A stretch of DNA of 64,000 nucleotides, taken from assembly GCF_019649055.1 (NCBI RefSeq), contig NW_026570270.1, forward strand, positions 930,001-994,000. The letters run 5' to 3'. Below the pieces are notes generated by a model, which was given only the letters and a program-made list of their open reading frames with translations, was not told where the DNA came from and ran no database searches. This document shows positions 1 through 12,617 of the stretch, piece by piece (positions within the stretch are counted from its first letter, which is position 1; every line of letters begins with the position of its first letter). The position numbers and the translations under genes were made by a program. This stretch comes from Paramacrobiotus metropolitanus (lineage: Eukaryota > Tardigrada > Eutardigrada > Parachela > Macrobiotidae).

Positions 1-2259
1 TTCTGCACCCGGATGCGCATGGCCCGCCAACTATACACCGCCCCCGGCCCCAGCGTCTGCTGGTCCGACGGTGCCGGGCGATATAAATTCGACGTATCCC
101 GTTGCGTGATCCGCCCATGTCGCGCCACCAACAGCGCCTCATTGGCCACCGGATCGTACGTCCCATTCCCGGTACCGCAGTCGTAAAAATGATCCCCGTG
201 CATATGCCAGGGATGCGACTCCACCGTCCCGGTGAAATTATTCCCAATCAAGTACCAGACAATCTCCAGAACCTCGCCCATCTTAGCCGGGAAGGTCTTG
301 GTCACCGGGTCGAAACCGCCGTTGGCCAGCGCCCGTTCGTAGTTCGGGAAGTTGGCCGTGTTATTCCGGTACAACGAGACGAGATACGGCTCCATCGTGT
401 TGGTTATCGTTTCGAACCATGGCGAACCTGACTGTTCGAAAAACGCCCCGATCCCCATGGACCCGTTGGTGACGATCTCCTGGACGTTGACGATGATCCG
501 CCGTGTGACCTCTTCCAGCCGCGGGAACGGGTTCCCCGGATCGGGATAGTACATCTGGATTTTATCCTCTAGCCAACCACCGGTGAAGGTTTCGCTAGCG
601 ACGGTCAACGGTTTCGTTGCCGGCAGTGTGAACGTGTCCACCGGGTTGGAGTTGACCTTGTAATGTAAAATCGCGTACGCTGTTGTATCATTATCCGGTG
701 ACCGGGTTTCCAGTTGTACCCAGAAGCGATCCCGGATTTTTCCATCGGCTCCCGTTAATTCTTGTAGCGTTTTCGTGAACAGAATCGCACTGTAACGTTG
801 TCCGGGTACAACTTCTAAATGATCCACCACATGCGGCATAACGTACTTCCCATCAATCTCGATCAGTACTAACGATGCGTGTTCCTCAAACGCGACGTAT
901 ACTTGAGAGAACGCCGTACCCCCGATAAACCGCACCCGGTAGGCTTTGTTCGGCTCCACATCCAGCACGGCCATCTCACACCCAGAGCCTTGCTGCTCTT
1001 GTGTGGCGTTAAGAGAGCGGGATTTTCCGTTGACGGCCACGTTATCCGGGTCACCGCTCCATGTGAACGGACGGCTGGTTAAATCGTTCAACATGAAGGA
1101 GTCGTTCTGGAAGTAGACGTCCGAGAAGAGGATGATCAGTTCGTCGTCGTAGTCGTATGGAGGTTTCTTGCCATCGGCCTCGTCAACGATCAGAACACCG
1201 CTGGCGGTGATGGACTGGAAGCCGACGTGGGAGTGGTAAAAGTAGGTGCCGGCATCGCCGGGTTGTAGTTGGAATTCGTAGTCAAAGTAGTGATGGGGTG
1301 GGATGGGCCACTGACTGGCCATGGGGGTGCCGTCTGAGAACGGGGATGTTCGCATGGTTAACCCATGCCAATGCTGCAAAAAGTGATATACATATCTCTA
1401 TAAATACACCTCTGTAAAATATACCTCGTATTAACTGATATCATGAATTCGGAGAAACCTCAGATGTGCGTGTTTTACCTATTTGGTTTTATTTAAAAAT
1501 TGTTTTATATATACTGTAACCGATTGTAACAAAATAAGATGTATTAAGAAATACGACACATTTTCTGTTTAGCGTCGCAAGAAGCCAATTATCAAATACA
1601 TTAAGTTGCCCGTTATGCTGCACTTTAATCGGTTCGCTTAATTCTTGCAGTATATACTAGTGCTGCGCCGGTAGACTTTAATATAAAATTATAGACGTAA
1701 TTGTATTATTGTTGTATATAACTAAGTTTGTTAAAAAGTTATGAAAAATGCAGTAAAAATATTATATTAATTGCTAAATACTGTTAGCTTATGTGTACAA
1801 AACGTACACACTTGACGTAATAATACCGTATTTTAGAGAAAATAATGCAATAAGTTAATATCGGTACCGCAGTTAACTTTTCTGTTAAATTACGTGCATT
1901 AAAACATTAGGTTCAAATACAGATTATGTGCCTTTCGGTTTTTGCTGGCTGCTACTTACTATGGTTGTGTTCTCATTGTCATGATCATTATACACCCGTA
2001 TCCACGCTCGATCGCCCTCCTTAAACCGCAACGTCGGACCGGGCGCCGTTCCATTGACCACACTGGAATACCGGCTTGTACAGTCGGCCACCGCCAGCAC
2101 CACTCCGGACACCCGCAGTATCATATCCGGCCGGAAGGTGTCATCGTGTACCACGACAGAAGGAGGCGTGGCGGGATAATAATTGGCAGCCGCCTGCACA
2201 CATATCCATTGACAGACAACGGACGCAATAAAATATAAATAAATCTGCATAATATCCAT
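1..2259 (-). CDS. Laccase-like multicopper oxidase, 5' part (runs off left edge)
   Basis: Secreted multicopper oxidase that would oxidise phenols or metals with reduction of O2. Two exons are visible: 1960..2259 (start ATG at 2259, signal peptide MDIMQIYLYFIASVVCQ) and 1..1373, which continues beyond the window. The 586-bp intron has a GTAAGT donor at 1959-1954 and a TGCAG acceptor ending at 1374; the junction is phase 0 and rebuilds the first copper motif TTI-HWHGL. Exon 2 then reads the second motif GTYFYHSHVG near 1220 and the type-1/type-3 motif HPWHMHGDHF near 200, so three of the four copper-binding blocks are present. The fourth (HCH...) would lie past the left edge. About 557 residues are visible, all in one open frame. 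Known insect relatives act in cuticle tanning or iron handling; which applies here is not visible. Confidence 0.93.
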
Positions 2260-2715
2260 AATTGTCTAACCCGGCGTGTATATTTAGAATAACAATGTAG
2301 CGTTGGCTTTTCGGAACGCTGGAAAATTTGTAACAAACCCCTGCGGCGGTGTCAAAAACCCAAGCGCGTTGAACGCTCGCGCGAAAGTGGCATTACTGTC
2401 ATATATGCCAATGGAACGCTTCAATTTCGACGATATGCTCTATTAATCGATGATGTATTGTTATTAATCGGTATACCTTTTCACCACGCACCTTTTTGTA
2501 GGCTTGTTCGATTCCTTAATTTATTTTTCTGATAATAGTGATTTTGCTTTTTTTCTATAAAAGTAACACTGTACCGACCACCTACCATAAATACGTTAGA
2601 AATAACTATCTTCCCTCTGTAATTTGTAACAGCGCGTAGAGTTATTACAGTAACTCTACGCTCTGGATTCTATGCGGCAACAAAGTGACGAAAAGTTCAC
2701 GCGTATCGTCACCTG
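2260..2715. other. Intergenic DNA upstream of the multicopper oxidase
   Basis: This presumably holds the oxidase promoter, but no convincing TATA box or other motif could be assigned. No supported coding region was seen on either strand. Confidence 0.4.
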
Positions 2716-3556
2716 TGGCACTCTTCGTACCAAAGAAAAAAAGTGAATCGTTTTTTCTCTCCTCGTAGTCACAGTAGACATCTGTATAAAGGCTGTAGAC
2801 TCCCTGTAGACCTATCGGTAGTCACCTAGGTTTCTTAGGATGTATACAGCGTGTCTACAACGGTATCTACAGGTCGTCTACGGATGTCTACCGCTGTATA
2901 CAGGCAGCCCTTCTTAGGTTCAGCTCGATACTCTGTTTGTATACACCGGTAGTCTTCTGTAGACATCCGGTAGACACCACTGTAGACATACTGCAGTCAC
3001 CCGGTTTCTTAGGCTTTTTTTGGGTGCTTACAGGGTGCCTATAGGTTGTCTACAGGGTGTTTACCGGTTTTCTACAGATGTCTACCGTTGTATACAGGCA
3101 GGCTTACTTAAGTTCAGCTGAATGTTCTGCTGTATACACCTGTAGTCTTCTGTAGACAGCTCGTATACACCACTGTAGACATACTGTAGTCACTTGGTTT
3201 CTTAGGTTTTCTTAGGATATATACACAGGGTGTCTACAGGATGTCTATGTCTACAGGTTGTCTACAGATGTCTACCGCTGTATACAGGTAGCCCTTCTTA
3301 GGTTGAGCTGGATGTTCTTCTGTATACACCTGTAGACGCTCTGTAGACAGCCCGTAGACACCACTGTAGACATACTGTAGTCACCTGGTTTTCTTAGGAT
3401 TTCTTAGGATTCTTAGGATGATTTCTTAGGATGGTTTTCTTAGGATGTATACAGGTTGTATACAGGGTGTCTACTGGTTGTCTACAGATGACTACAGTGA
3501 CTACAAGAAGGAAAAAAAAAACGTTCCAGTTTTTTTCTTTGGTACGAAACGTTCCA
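2716..3556. repeat. Foldback element with internal ~190-bp tandem repeats
   Basis: The two ends are inverted copies of each other. The left end (about 2716-2786) carries CTTCGTACCAAAGAAAAAAA and then GTAGTCACAGTAGACATCTG; the right end (about 3481-3556) carries the complement, CAGATGACTACAGTGACTAC and then TTTTTTTCTTTGGTACGAA. Between them lie three diverged units of about 190-195 bp; the phrase GATGTCTACCG(C/T)TGTATACAGG recurs near 2884, 3078 and 3267. Each unit is rich in both TGTCTAC and its complement GTAGACA, so it could fold on itself. No coding capacity was seen. This fits a non-autonomous foldback DNA element; the class is not assigned. Confidence 0.75.
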
Positions 3557-4584
3557 TATATAGTATCGTTCCATCGAACGGCAGTTAAGTATCGGTTATT
3601 AAGAGCCAATTACCTTCCTATTTATTGAAATAACGGGCACGTTCTCGCCGGCAATTAAGTGGCATCATGCGATAATTGCCATTGATCGGGTGCATGTTTT
3701 TCAGTGTTTTTTTTTCGGTCATGAAACTAACGTAAAGTGTGCAAGAACTATTAACCAAATATCTAGATTCTGTACACTGCTCGTTCTAATTACTGTGAGA
3801 AATGTTTCCGGAAGGCGTATAAATGTAGCACGTTAGTAGCAGATTATGTTATCCAAATCATAACACACATATTTGCATGTATGTACAGTAGGCACTTCCA
3901 CAGAATAAATTTGGCGGGAAATAAAAATATTTTTCTGTGAAACTGTGAAAATTAAATGGGTATAAGTACTGTACGAGTATAAAAAATCTGTTAGGCGTAT
4001 GAGAAATCTGTTACGCAAACTGATCAGTTTTAATAATGTATCCTGCACGAGTGAGAATTTTTAAGGGAACATCTGTTCTTTCGCATTGTGGATGCTAAAA
4101 GGGTGTAATCATTTTTATTGTGCCGACCCCTTAAATTCACAGTATTCCTGAAATTAAAATTTAACGAAGAAGCAGTGGAACCAATACAAAATGATAATTA
4201 CAATTTAAAATGTGTTGCTGCATGGTGTACGGTGTGTTGTCGCGGCGAGAAAAATAATGAGAGCACATGTGAAATGACCGATGTGACTGCCATTTCAAAG
4301 GTCACAGTGCAAAGTGCAACTGCTATTGTATATATTTTTAATATCACTCATCAGCCGGAAATACTTCGTACTTTTTTATTGATTGCTGCGATGACCGGTA
4401 GCATATACACAGTAATGCAAGGAATATTATGAAAATTCAAAGTTTTCTTAGAGTAGTGCATGCACTAGGTATGGATAGCAATGCTTTTCATATAACATAA
4501 TGTTCGGACTGTTAATGAGTAATTTACAAACATGCAGTTGAAGAGCAGACGCAGTCTGTACAATCAGCAGCCGGCATTTCCCCA
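3557..4584. other. AT-rich intergenic DNA
   Basis: No supported gene was seen. The longest open frame (4118-4432, plus) has no recognisable domain or splice context and is not called. TTTATT near 4376 could be the poly(A) signal of the minus-strand gene that ends at 4585. Confidence 0.4.
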
Positions 4585-5136
4585 TTACACCGCGGCCTCT
4601 TCATTCTGCAGCTGCCACAACGAGGCGGCCTGCGGCGGCGTCCAGTTATACGCGTAGGCGTTATGCTGCTGCAGCGCCTTATACCGCTGTCCATCCCACA
4701 CCACCACATCCCCGGCATTATACGACGCGCCCTTCTGCCATTCCCCCACCGTCGCCGGCGCCACGGTCGGCTGCACGATCATGATGTTGCCGATGCCGGA
4801 TCCGCCGATGCCCGAGGCGGTGTTGAGGACGACGACCTGCCCGGAGCCCAGTGTCACGCCATCACCGGCGGCCGCCGCGCCGGATGCGGTGACCCCTTCT
4901 GCTGCGGCGGCCGCGGTGGTGTCCCCTTCCACCGGGACGAGGGTGGTCACTTCCACGGGAACGGCCGAGGCCACCTCGGTCACGACGGTCTGCTGGACGA
5001 GGACAGTGGAGGTCTCGGTGACGGCGTTGCCGGCGGAGTCGGTGACCGCCACGGGGACGGTCTCCTCATCGGGGCGGGGGCGGGCGTGAGCCGCCACTGC
5101 ACAGAGTAGAATTAATACGCCGCTTTTTAGATACAT
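4585..5136 (-). CDS. Secreted protein with C-terminal CBM5/12 chitin-binding-like module
   Basis: Intronless 183-residue protein. Residues 1-18 (MYLKSGVLILLCAVAAHA) form a signal peptide. Residues 19-130 are a low-complexity linker rich in Val, Thr, Ala, Gly and Glu. Residues about 131-178 match a carbohydrate-binding module of family 5/12: GEWQKGASYNAGDVVVWDG, then RYKALQQHNA, and finally NWTPPQAASLWQL, with the aromatic residues (W, Y, Y, W, W) that line the sugar-binding face in that family. It likely binds chitin in cuticle, gut or egg shell. There is no catalytic domain. CBM5/12 modules are common in bacterial chitinases and uncommon as stand-alone animal proteins. The eukaryotic setting and codon composition resemble the neighbours, so recent transfer is not evident. 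Confidence 0.82.
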   Translation of the reverse strand: MYLKSGVLILLCAVAAHARPRPDEETVPVAVTDSAGNAVTETSTVLVQQTVVTEVASAVPVEVTTLVPVEGDTTAAAAAEGVTASGAAAAGDGVTLGSGQVVVLNTASGIGGSGIGNIMIVQPTVAPATVGEWQKGASYNAGDVVVWDGQRYKALQQHNAYAYNWTPPQAASLWQLQNEEAAV

Positions 5137-6334
5137 GACTTCGGAAGAATGTTAATAATTGAAAAATAAATGCTTGATGAAGGAAAGTTTATGCTGTTAA
5201 CGGTTTTCAATGGCCATTAAATACTGCTTGGATTTCCGTGATATCCATCTCAGAAATGTTTTCTATTACACATTTGCCGGAATAATCCCCGTTTATTCAT
5301 GGAAGCTTCCGGAATTTCATTGCAAGATTATTGGTCGCACCATATAATTACTCATTTTGTTGCTGGACTCCAAAGGTCACTGCCAAGCGCCGGTGGTTTA
5401 CCCATGCTGGTTCTCGTAAACACGGTACAATTTCCCACGGATGTGTGGAAAAGTTACCGCATATGGATGTTTCAGTTTGTAAATGTGGCAGTTAATACGG
5501 CGACAACGGTTGGCACGCAGACGTCGTGATTTTATCGGCATGTGTAATCATCGACGCTGAGGGTCAACATGCGCCCGCTTTCGCAAAGCAGTAGCTATTT
5601 TTCCTGAATGGGATTTGCAACGTATTTCTTGAAACACCCGTAGTGCGGAACGCTTTCTCTGTAACTAATATTTTTAAATTCCGACAGTACTTCGTTGCTA
5701 GAAAGCCGAAACATAAATTCAGCGTAGATACAAGAAGAATATAATAAGACAGTCACAAGCACAGTTCGCAAAAAAAAATAAAAGCAAATATGTGGAAAAA
5801 TATCATATTTCGTAAATCTAGCGCTTAAAAATATATGTAGTAGCTGTTTACCACAGAGGATATTAAATGTAATAATATGATGTATTGCAATATATATACA
5901 GATTTCAGTTGATAATAATACGATATGTACAGTATTGCAATAATATAATCATTACAAAGAGTAATAATACGTTGATATCAAAATAACGTTCATCCCAGTT
6001 CCCAAAGTAAATTTGGTGGAGCTGAAAAACTATAACCAGGGCTATATCTGTATACATTTTTTTTACGACTGATTCTTAGACACTTATAAAATCTTAGAAA
6101 ATCAAACTCAGAAAATCAATGCTACTTACTGTACCATAATTTGTTTTATCATCGCTTCAAAATTAATCCCACGAAGTGTGCAAAATGAATATCACCCAAA
6201 GGCACGCTTATTTTATTTCCGCTTAATTCAAACCAGTTCATCCTCACCGCAAAAACGAAACAAATGTACGATAATCCAGAAGCAGTAGCTGTCTTTTGAC
6301 ACTTCACATAAAATACCAGAATACCACACTGTTT
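5137..6334. other. AT-rich intergenic DNA
   Basis: This is the spacer between two minus-strand genes. It holds the presumed promoter of the CBM5/12 gene and the 3' flank of the coiled-coil gene. Open frames here (for example 5299-5529) carry no recognisable domain. Confidence 0.4.
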
Positions 6335-8127
6335 TTATGCACGCATCAGCATCACCAGACCTTTGACCACTTTATACAGCACCACCACGCCCAACGCCGT
6401 CCCGCCCACCCCAATGGCGTAGGGTTTGAGAAAGGAGTAGATATTGGGATTCCGGTAGATAATGAGGACATTGTCGCGGTTGACGGCGCTGAAGGGAGCG
6501 TTGACGGTGGCCAGGAAGTGCTCCATGGCCAGATCCGTCTGGCATTCCGCGTGGATCTGGAGATGCTCCACGGCCTCCTCCAGATCGGGAAGAGCATACA
6601 CGATGCGCTCGCCAGCGTCCTCTTCGGCAGAGGGATCATCCGAAGTCTGTAGGGCGACATCGCGGGCGGTTATGGAAGTGGATTCCGTCTGGGTCTGCAC
6701 GTATTCACTGTAGGACAACAAATTGTTTTAGAAAAGAACAAAGATTGTTAATTTGTCAGTTTTCCTTCTGAAAACATGTTTAAAAGATTCCTCTGATTAT
6801 GGTGCGAATACCTATCGATCGTAAACCTCGATTTCTATGGTTTTTTTAACAGAGCAGAGGAACAGATTCACTCTCGAAGAAAACTGCAATACCCGCCCAT
6901 ACATATTAGCAAAGCGTTTATGCAATATTTGATAGTAAGAATTTAAACCGACTAAACTTTATAATTATTGTAAACTGTATTTTCAAAAACTTTAGTCAAA
7001 AAAGGGATTTTTAAGCTTGAGTCTCACGATTTTGTGTGTAAACAATACTCAATGCAAATTGCAAAGTCAGAAGCAATATTGTACTTGAGTAACCTCTGCA
7101 GAAACAAGCCTCTGCACTACAATATTTCCACGTCCAACCACGAAGTTTTTCCAACAATTTTGAAACACCAAAGCTAACCAGACAACCAGTAAGCAGAAAA
7201 TGCTTTTATAAATTCCAAAGCTTCTGTCCTACTTGTAAACATCACTAGCTTGCTGAGAAAACTGAAAACAAACACAAAAAAGGATTTCAAGTTACAAAAG
7301 CTTTTTCTAGTTGCAAAAAAAATAAGTGTTCAGTACGCCGCCGTACTGGTTGCTCTGAAAGCATCTACAGAATACAAATGACAAACCAAATCAGACTGGC
7401 CCACTGGCACACTAAAATTTTGAAAATAATTTTCCACAACGATATTCTAATTAATGGTAAAATCAAACTGGTCTTGCGAAAAGCACGAATACGATGGAGA
7501 TTCGTGATTATCGACTGTGTGTATTTTGGCTGCATCAGAATTCAGAACTACATGTATGTACCATGAGATCCTACAGCAATAACTTCAAGAAATCAAATCA
7601 CCGAAAACACCTACACCGTGAAAATCAAGAAAACTTAAAATTATTTCCACCTTACAAATTCCTTACCGTCTGAGCCGTCTCCTGACCAGATCCCGCATGG
7701 CCGTCTCGACACACTGCAGATTCCTCTCCAAGCACACCTGGAACTCGAAGACCTGCTCCTCCAGATCGCGCAGCGCCCCCTTATCCGCGCCCTCCCACGT
7801 CGTCCCCTCCGCGGCCGTCCCGACGTCCCCGTTGCTCTTGGCATGATTCTCTACCGGCAGACGGTGCAGTATCCCGCTGAAAGTGCCGTCCAGATGACGC
7901 ACCCGCTTCACGCAGTCCTTCTGCGTTTTCTCCAGACGCTCCACGAGCGTCTGCAGCTGGGTGTAGTGCGCGGCCAGCTCCGTGTGCTGCAAGGTGAGGG
8001 TGTCATTTAGAGCGCTGTCGGTCGCGGTGGGGGATTTGCGGGGATTAGACTGTAGGGTGTTGGAGCGCGGCCGAAAGGCGATGGCGCCGTCGGGGAGGGT
8101 TTTGGCCGAGTCGCCCATCATCCACAC
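6335..8127 (-). CDS. Coiled-coil protein with C-terminal membrane anchor, function unknown
   Basis: Two exons: 7667..8127 and 6335..6707, joined across a 959-bp intron (donor GTAAGG, acceptor CTACAG). The split codon CG|T gives Arg and keeps the frame, for 277 residues. The N-terminal 50 residues are polar. Residues about 50-150 have helical, heptad-like segments (LAAHYTQLQTLVERLEKTQK and LRDLEEQVFEFQVCLERNLQ), suggesting a coiled coil. The tail has a hydrophobic segment near residues 252-272 (AIGVGGTALGVVVLYKVVKG) followed by a short LVMLMRA end, typical of a tail-anchored membrane protein facing the cytosol. No family was recognised. The next gene, WDR70, starts about 820 bp away on the opposite strand, so the two may share a divergent promoter region. 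Confidence 0.72.
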
Positions 8128-8950
8128 ATCGGATAAACGGATGGTGATATAACTCAGGATAAATTCAACACGGTGTGGGGGCCATGTAGTTAAATTACGA
8201 CCAACACTTCACGGTGGCAATTAGAAAATATGATTTAAGAAAAGAGATGAGAGTCCCCTTAACCCAGAAATCTCTTTATGAAAAATCTCTCATCGCGTCA
8301 TCCACAAATAAAATTACTGTACAAATTGCTTTGTTTGCAACCTGTCCCGTAAGGAAGGGAATAAAGGGATCTGTGAGCAAATGAAAATGCGGCTTTTTCC
8401 GGTACGCTTAAATGGTGTTGGAACTCGGCTGCATGTACCGTGTTGGAAATGGAACCGAGTATGAGTCGGCTACGGATCGTAGCAGAACCATGTAATGGAA
8501 ATGGTAGCGAGCATCTTTGCTGCACACTCTGTTTGCTGGCCACTCGTCACTTGTGAGTGAGTTGTGACTTCACTGACTTCAACTTGTCAGTTTTGAATTT
8601 TTGTTTCTGACTGTGAGACTGTTAGGGTTTCAAAAACAAAAATGTTCTCAAGTATTTCATCTTGATCGTTTTCGAAAACTTATAAATATTTGATTCAGTG
8701 ACCACTATCAGTTGGCGTTGCAGCCCAAAGCTTAAGCTTGCTGTCACGATCTCAAGGAGTTTGAACCCTGATGAGCGATGGGCTTCCAAAGTGAGCTTCT
8801 TTGAGTTTCGCTACCTTCGTGTTCATGCTGGTAGCCTGGTATTAATGTGATTCCTGGGTTATAATCTTGTTGGACCGAAACTGGAAGCATAGAAGCGCCA
8901 ATAGACCATCCTGATTTATTTTGATATTTGTTACGCGTTCCATACTCGCC
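8128..8950. other. Divergent intergenic region
   Basis: Spacer between the minus-strand coiled-coil gene and plus-strand WDR70. It should contain both promoters; no clear core element was identified. Open frames on the minus strand (8298-8543, 8744-8983) look like chance. Confidence 0.4.
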
Positions 8951-11900
8951 ATGGCAGAAGACGATTTGGAAGAAATGCGCCATTTGCGACGTACGAGCAG
9001 TGACTGAAATTGTTAATGGCTGTTTGAGATTTTAGAATACAGTTGTGTCGTCTTTCATGTGCTATGATTGTTACGTAAAAATTAATGCTGAATGGTTATT
9101 TTATGCAGACAAGTTCCATGTGGGACTTCGTCCTAGTCGCGATGCTGGCTCGGACGACGATGAAGAAGCACACACCACAGCAGAGGAGCCTGCAGCAGCG
9201 TCTACCTACGTTTTTGGCTCCACACTCAACCAACCGTCTGCAGCGTCCGCCAAAGAAGAGGACGAGAACGAAACCATGGCAAAAATGATGGGTTTCTCTG
9301 GTTTCGCTTCAGGTGCGCTCACCCGCTCTTAGAAATCGTGTTTTGATATTTTCGTCGATAATTCCTGTCCATAAAAATTAATGAAAAAATGATAAAAATA
9401 ATTTTAAAGAATTTTTTATTTTATCAATGAAAAAAAAAAATTTTAAAGATATTTTTTTTAAAATTGGTATTATTATTTTTATAATGTCCATAAAATTGTA
9501 GTCCAGAATTGTAAAATCGCTAAGACTGAAATAGCATAGACGTGAATTTTGCAATGTTTTCGTGGAATTTTCAGGTGCGAAAAAATCCCGGACTTTCGAC
9601 ATTGACACCCTGGTCAACGAGGCCCGCCAGAACGCCACGCTGTCATCCAAAGGAACGGAATCCGACAGCGACGACGACGCACCCGGTCCACCCCTACCCC
9701 CGAAGCCGTCAACGACCCCCGGGAGCACCTCCGGGGTAGTGGGACCATCCCCGCCCCCGTCAGCTTCTTCTTCGACGTTACCGTCAGGATCTTCACAATC
9801 TGACGCGGCCGATGATGATTCCGATGTGTCGGATGACGAGGAGAGCGGGGATGTGGAGGGAGGGGATTTCCGGATTCCTTGTTCGTATGATCTCACCTTC
9901 GAACACGGCGACAAAGCGGTAAGAAACTCAGCAAACTTATTTCGTTGATATTGGTAGAAATTTCACAGTGATTACGCAGAACATCTAATTGGGTTTACCG
10001 TTGCTTTAATCAGCGACCGTAAAACCGAGTAGGTGATAGATAATTATTTTTATCAGTAAAATGTGCTTTGTGTTTCGTACCGTTCAGTGATTGAATTGAT
10101 TGAGTGTTAGCGTAAGATTTTTTGTGGATGTGTCGGTCGGTTTTTTTTTATTACTTATTTTAGTTGTGATGCAGTTATTGCTTTTATAGGTAGTCTTGAA
10201 AGTTTCACCGTTTGCGAACGTAGTTTGGCTGCAAAAATACGAATATTTAGGCAAAAATATATACGAATATTTAGTTATGCGCAATGAAATCGTAGAATAA
10301 GGGATTAGGCTCTCTGTACTATGCCACGAAAAAATCACTTGATTAAGACGATTTTAGACGGTCTGTGAAATTGATGATTTTTTAACAGTTTTTTTAATAA
10401 TTATGTGCTTTGGTAACCAGTATTTTCTCTGATTTTTATTGAACTTGTTATTGAACTTGGAATAAAAATTAAATATATCTTGAACTAAAAATTAAATATG
10501 TTACGCAGTTGCAAAACAGCCGCTGTTTGATTAGACTTTAATATTGAACAGAAATTGTCCAAGCACACCAAATTGAAATTTCTAATTTTCTTTTGCTCTG
10601 AGTAAAAGTAAGAGCTGTTTTGGTGGGTGATTTTTGTTGACGAATAATTTTTTCTGGCAGATTACGGCCCTGAATGTGGATTCGGTCGGCGCGCGTTTCG
10701 CCACGGGCAGCGTCGATTACGAAGTGAAGCTGTGGGATTTTGGCGGGATGCAGGCCAACCTGTTCGCTTTTCGCACGTGTAAACCCTGTGAATCGCATGC
10801 CATCCACAATGTCAGCTTCAGCAACGGCGGGGAGCAGGTGCTGGTTGTCTCCGGCAATGCGCAGGCGAAAGTGATCGACCGGGATGGATTTAACGTCATG
10901 GAGTGCCCCAAAGGCTTCCAATACCTCAATGATATGGCCGCTACCAAGGTAATTTTAAGTTCAATAGAACAGATAATTTTCACATTCATAGACAAGTTAA
11001 CGAAACATTAGTATGTACTTATCGTGAATATTCTGTTTGTAAATACCCGGTTGTTTTTATGTTAAAGAATAATTGATGGTTGGCGTTCTGAATTGCTGTG
11101 TGTTATGATTTTCGTTCACTTGGATCCGCGAATTCTTAATTGAACGGAATTGTTTTATACTGTAGTTTATTTTAATTTTTGTGTGTGTTTTTTTAAGCTA
11201 AAAGGCTGATAGATTGTCCTTCCCAGTCTTGAATTTTTGTATGTTATGTTTTCTGTTTAATTGTCAGTTTCAGGAAAGTATTTCTGATGTTAAAATATTT
11301 TTATTATTACGCGTATTAGTTTTTATCATAAAGATCTTGAATTATGTAAATTATATTTGGCGAATAATTTTCCCCGAGAAAGAATTAGTTGTATTTTTTG
11401 CATTGAAATGTTTCTGCTTTTTATTTCGTATCCGACAGTCGTTTGAGTTTTTCCGGCTCTGTCTAGGGTCACATCGGCATGTTGACTTCCGGCTGGTTTT
11501 CACCCAAAGTCAAATCGGAATTCTGCACTTCCTCCTACGACGGCACGCTGCGTATCTGGTCCATCGACAACAAAGAAAAGCACAAAGTCTGCCTGAAACT
11601 GAAATCCTCCAGCGGCCTCAAGACCGTCCCCACCACCTGCGCCTACAGTAAAGACGGGAAATTCGTCGCCGCCGGCTGCCAGGACGGCAGCATCTCCATG
11701 TGGGACACCACCAAAGCCAACTTTGTCAACCCGGCCAAGACCATCCGCAACGCCCACCAGAACGCCACCGACATTTCCTCCATCTGTTTCTCCTACGACA
11801 ACCGCATGTTGTGCTCGCGGGGTCTGGACGACACGGTGAAGTTGTGGGATCTGAACATGCTGAAGAAACCCGTGTTCGAGGCGCGCGGATTATCCAATAT

Positions 11901-12617
11901 CTCCTCGCAGTCCGATTGCGTCTTCAGTCCGAATGATAAAGTCGTTCTCTGCGGAACGGCGGTGCAGAAAGGCAGCGGGGAGAACGGGAAACTGGTGTTT
12001 TTGGACCGGAACACGTTTAATGTGGTGAAAGAGCACCCGGTCGGTCCGCAGAGTGTCATCCGCATCGTGTGGCATCCCCGGCTCAACCAGATCTTCGCCA
12101 GCACCAACGAAGGCACCGTCAAGGTCTTCTTCGATCCTAATATCTCGCACAACGGCGCGCTGCTCTGCCGGACGTCCAAGAAACGCGTCAAACCGAAGCT
12201 GGCGGATTCGGTGACCGCGGATTACGTTTATACACCGTTCGCGCTTCCTATGTACAAGGAAGAGAAGCAGCGCAGTAAGCAGGCGCAATTTGAGCGGGCC
12301 CGCAAGGATCCCATTAAATCCCAGAGACCAGAATTGCCGGTAACGGGACCGGGTGCCGGTGGTCGCGTGGGACAGGCGGGCGGGACGTTGAGCTCGTTTT
12401 GGTGCGGAAGTTGGGGTATGCGCAGAAGCGGAAGGATGAGGATGTGGATCCCCGACAGGCGTTGTTACGGCACGCGGAAGCGGCGGCCAAGGACCCGTAT
12501 TGGGTGTCGCCGGCCTACGCGAAGACGCAGCCCAATACGATTTTCCAGCAGGGCGAGGGGGATGCGGCGGGGCATGAATTGGGGGAGAGTGTGGCCAAGA
12601 AACAGAAAAAGTTTTAG
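8951..12617 (+). CDS. WDR70: WDR70-like WD40-repeat protein (GAD-1 family), with a 1-nt frameshift near the 3' end
   Basis: Exons: 8951..8999 (donor uncertain; 8990 is an in-frame alternative), 9109..9312, 9575..9918, 10661..10948 and 11467..12617. Frames join exactly across all four introns. The N-terminal family signature MMGFSGF then AKKSRTFDIDTLVNEARQNA is split by intron 2, followed by an acidic, proline-rich linker. The WD40 repeats carry WDF, RIWS, SMWD and KLWD dipeptide ends. The C-terminus has the family blocks PVTGPGAGGRVGQAGGTLSS and DPYWVSPAYAKTQP, expected length about 678 residues. WDR70 is a nuclear WD40 protein linked to histone H2B ubiquitination and DNA repair in other animals. 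Between GGTLSS and VRKLGYAQ the frame slips by one base at 12396-12402 (four T where five would keep frame). Given otherwise perfect conservation, this may be an assembly error or a recent mutation. Confidence 0.93.

Noticed and set aside
4118-4432. 104-codon plus-strand open frame
   Set aside because: AT-rich, no domain, no splice sites or homologous context.
6296-6713. Plus-strand open frames over the coiled-coil gene exon 2
   Set aside because: Antisense shadows; the minus strand joins in frame to exon 1 and ends in a plausible membrane anchor.
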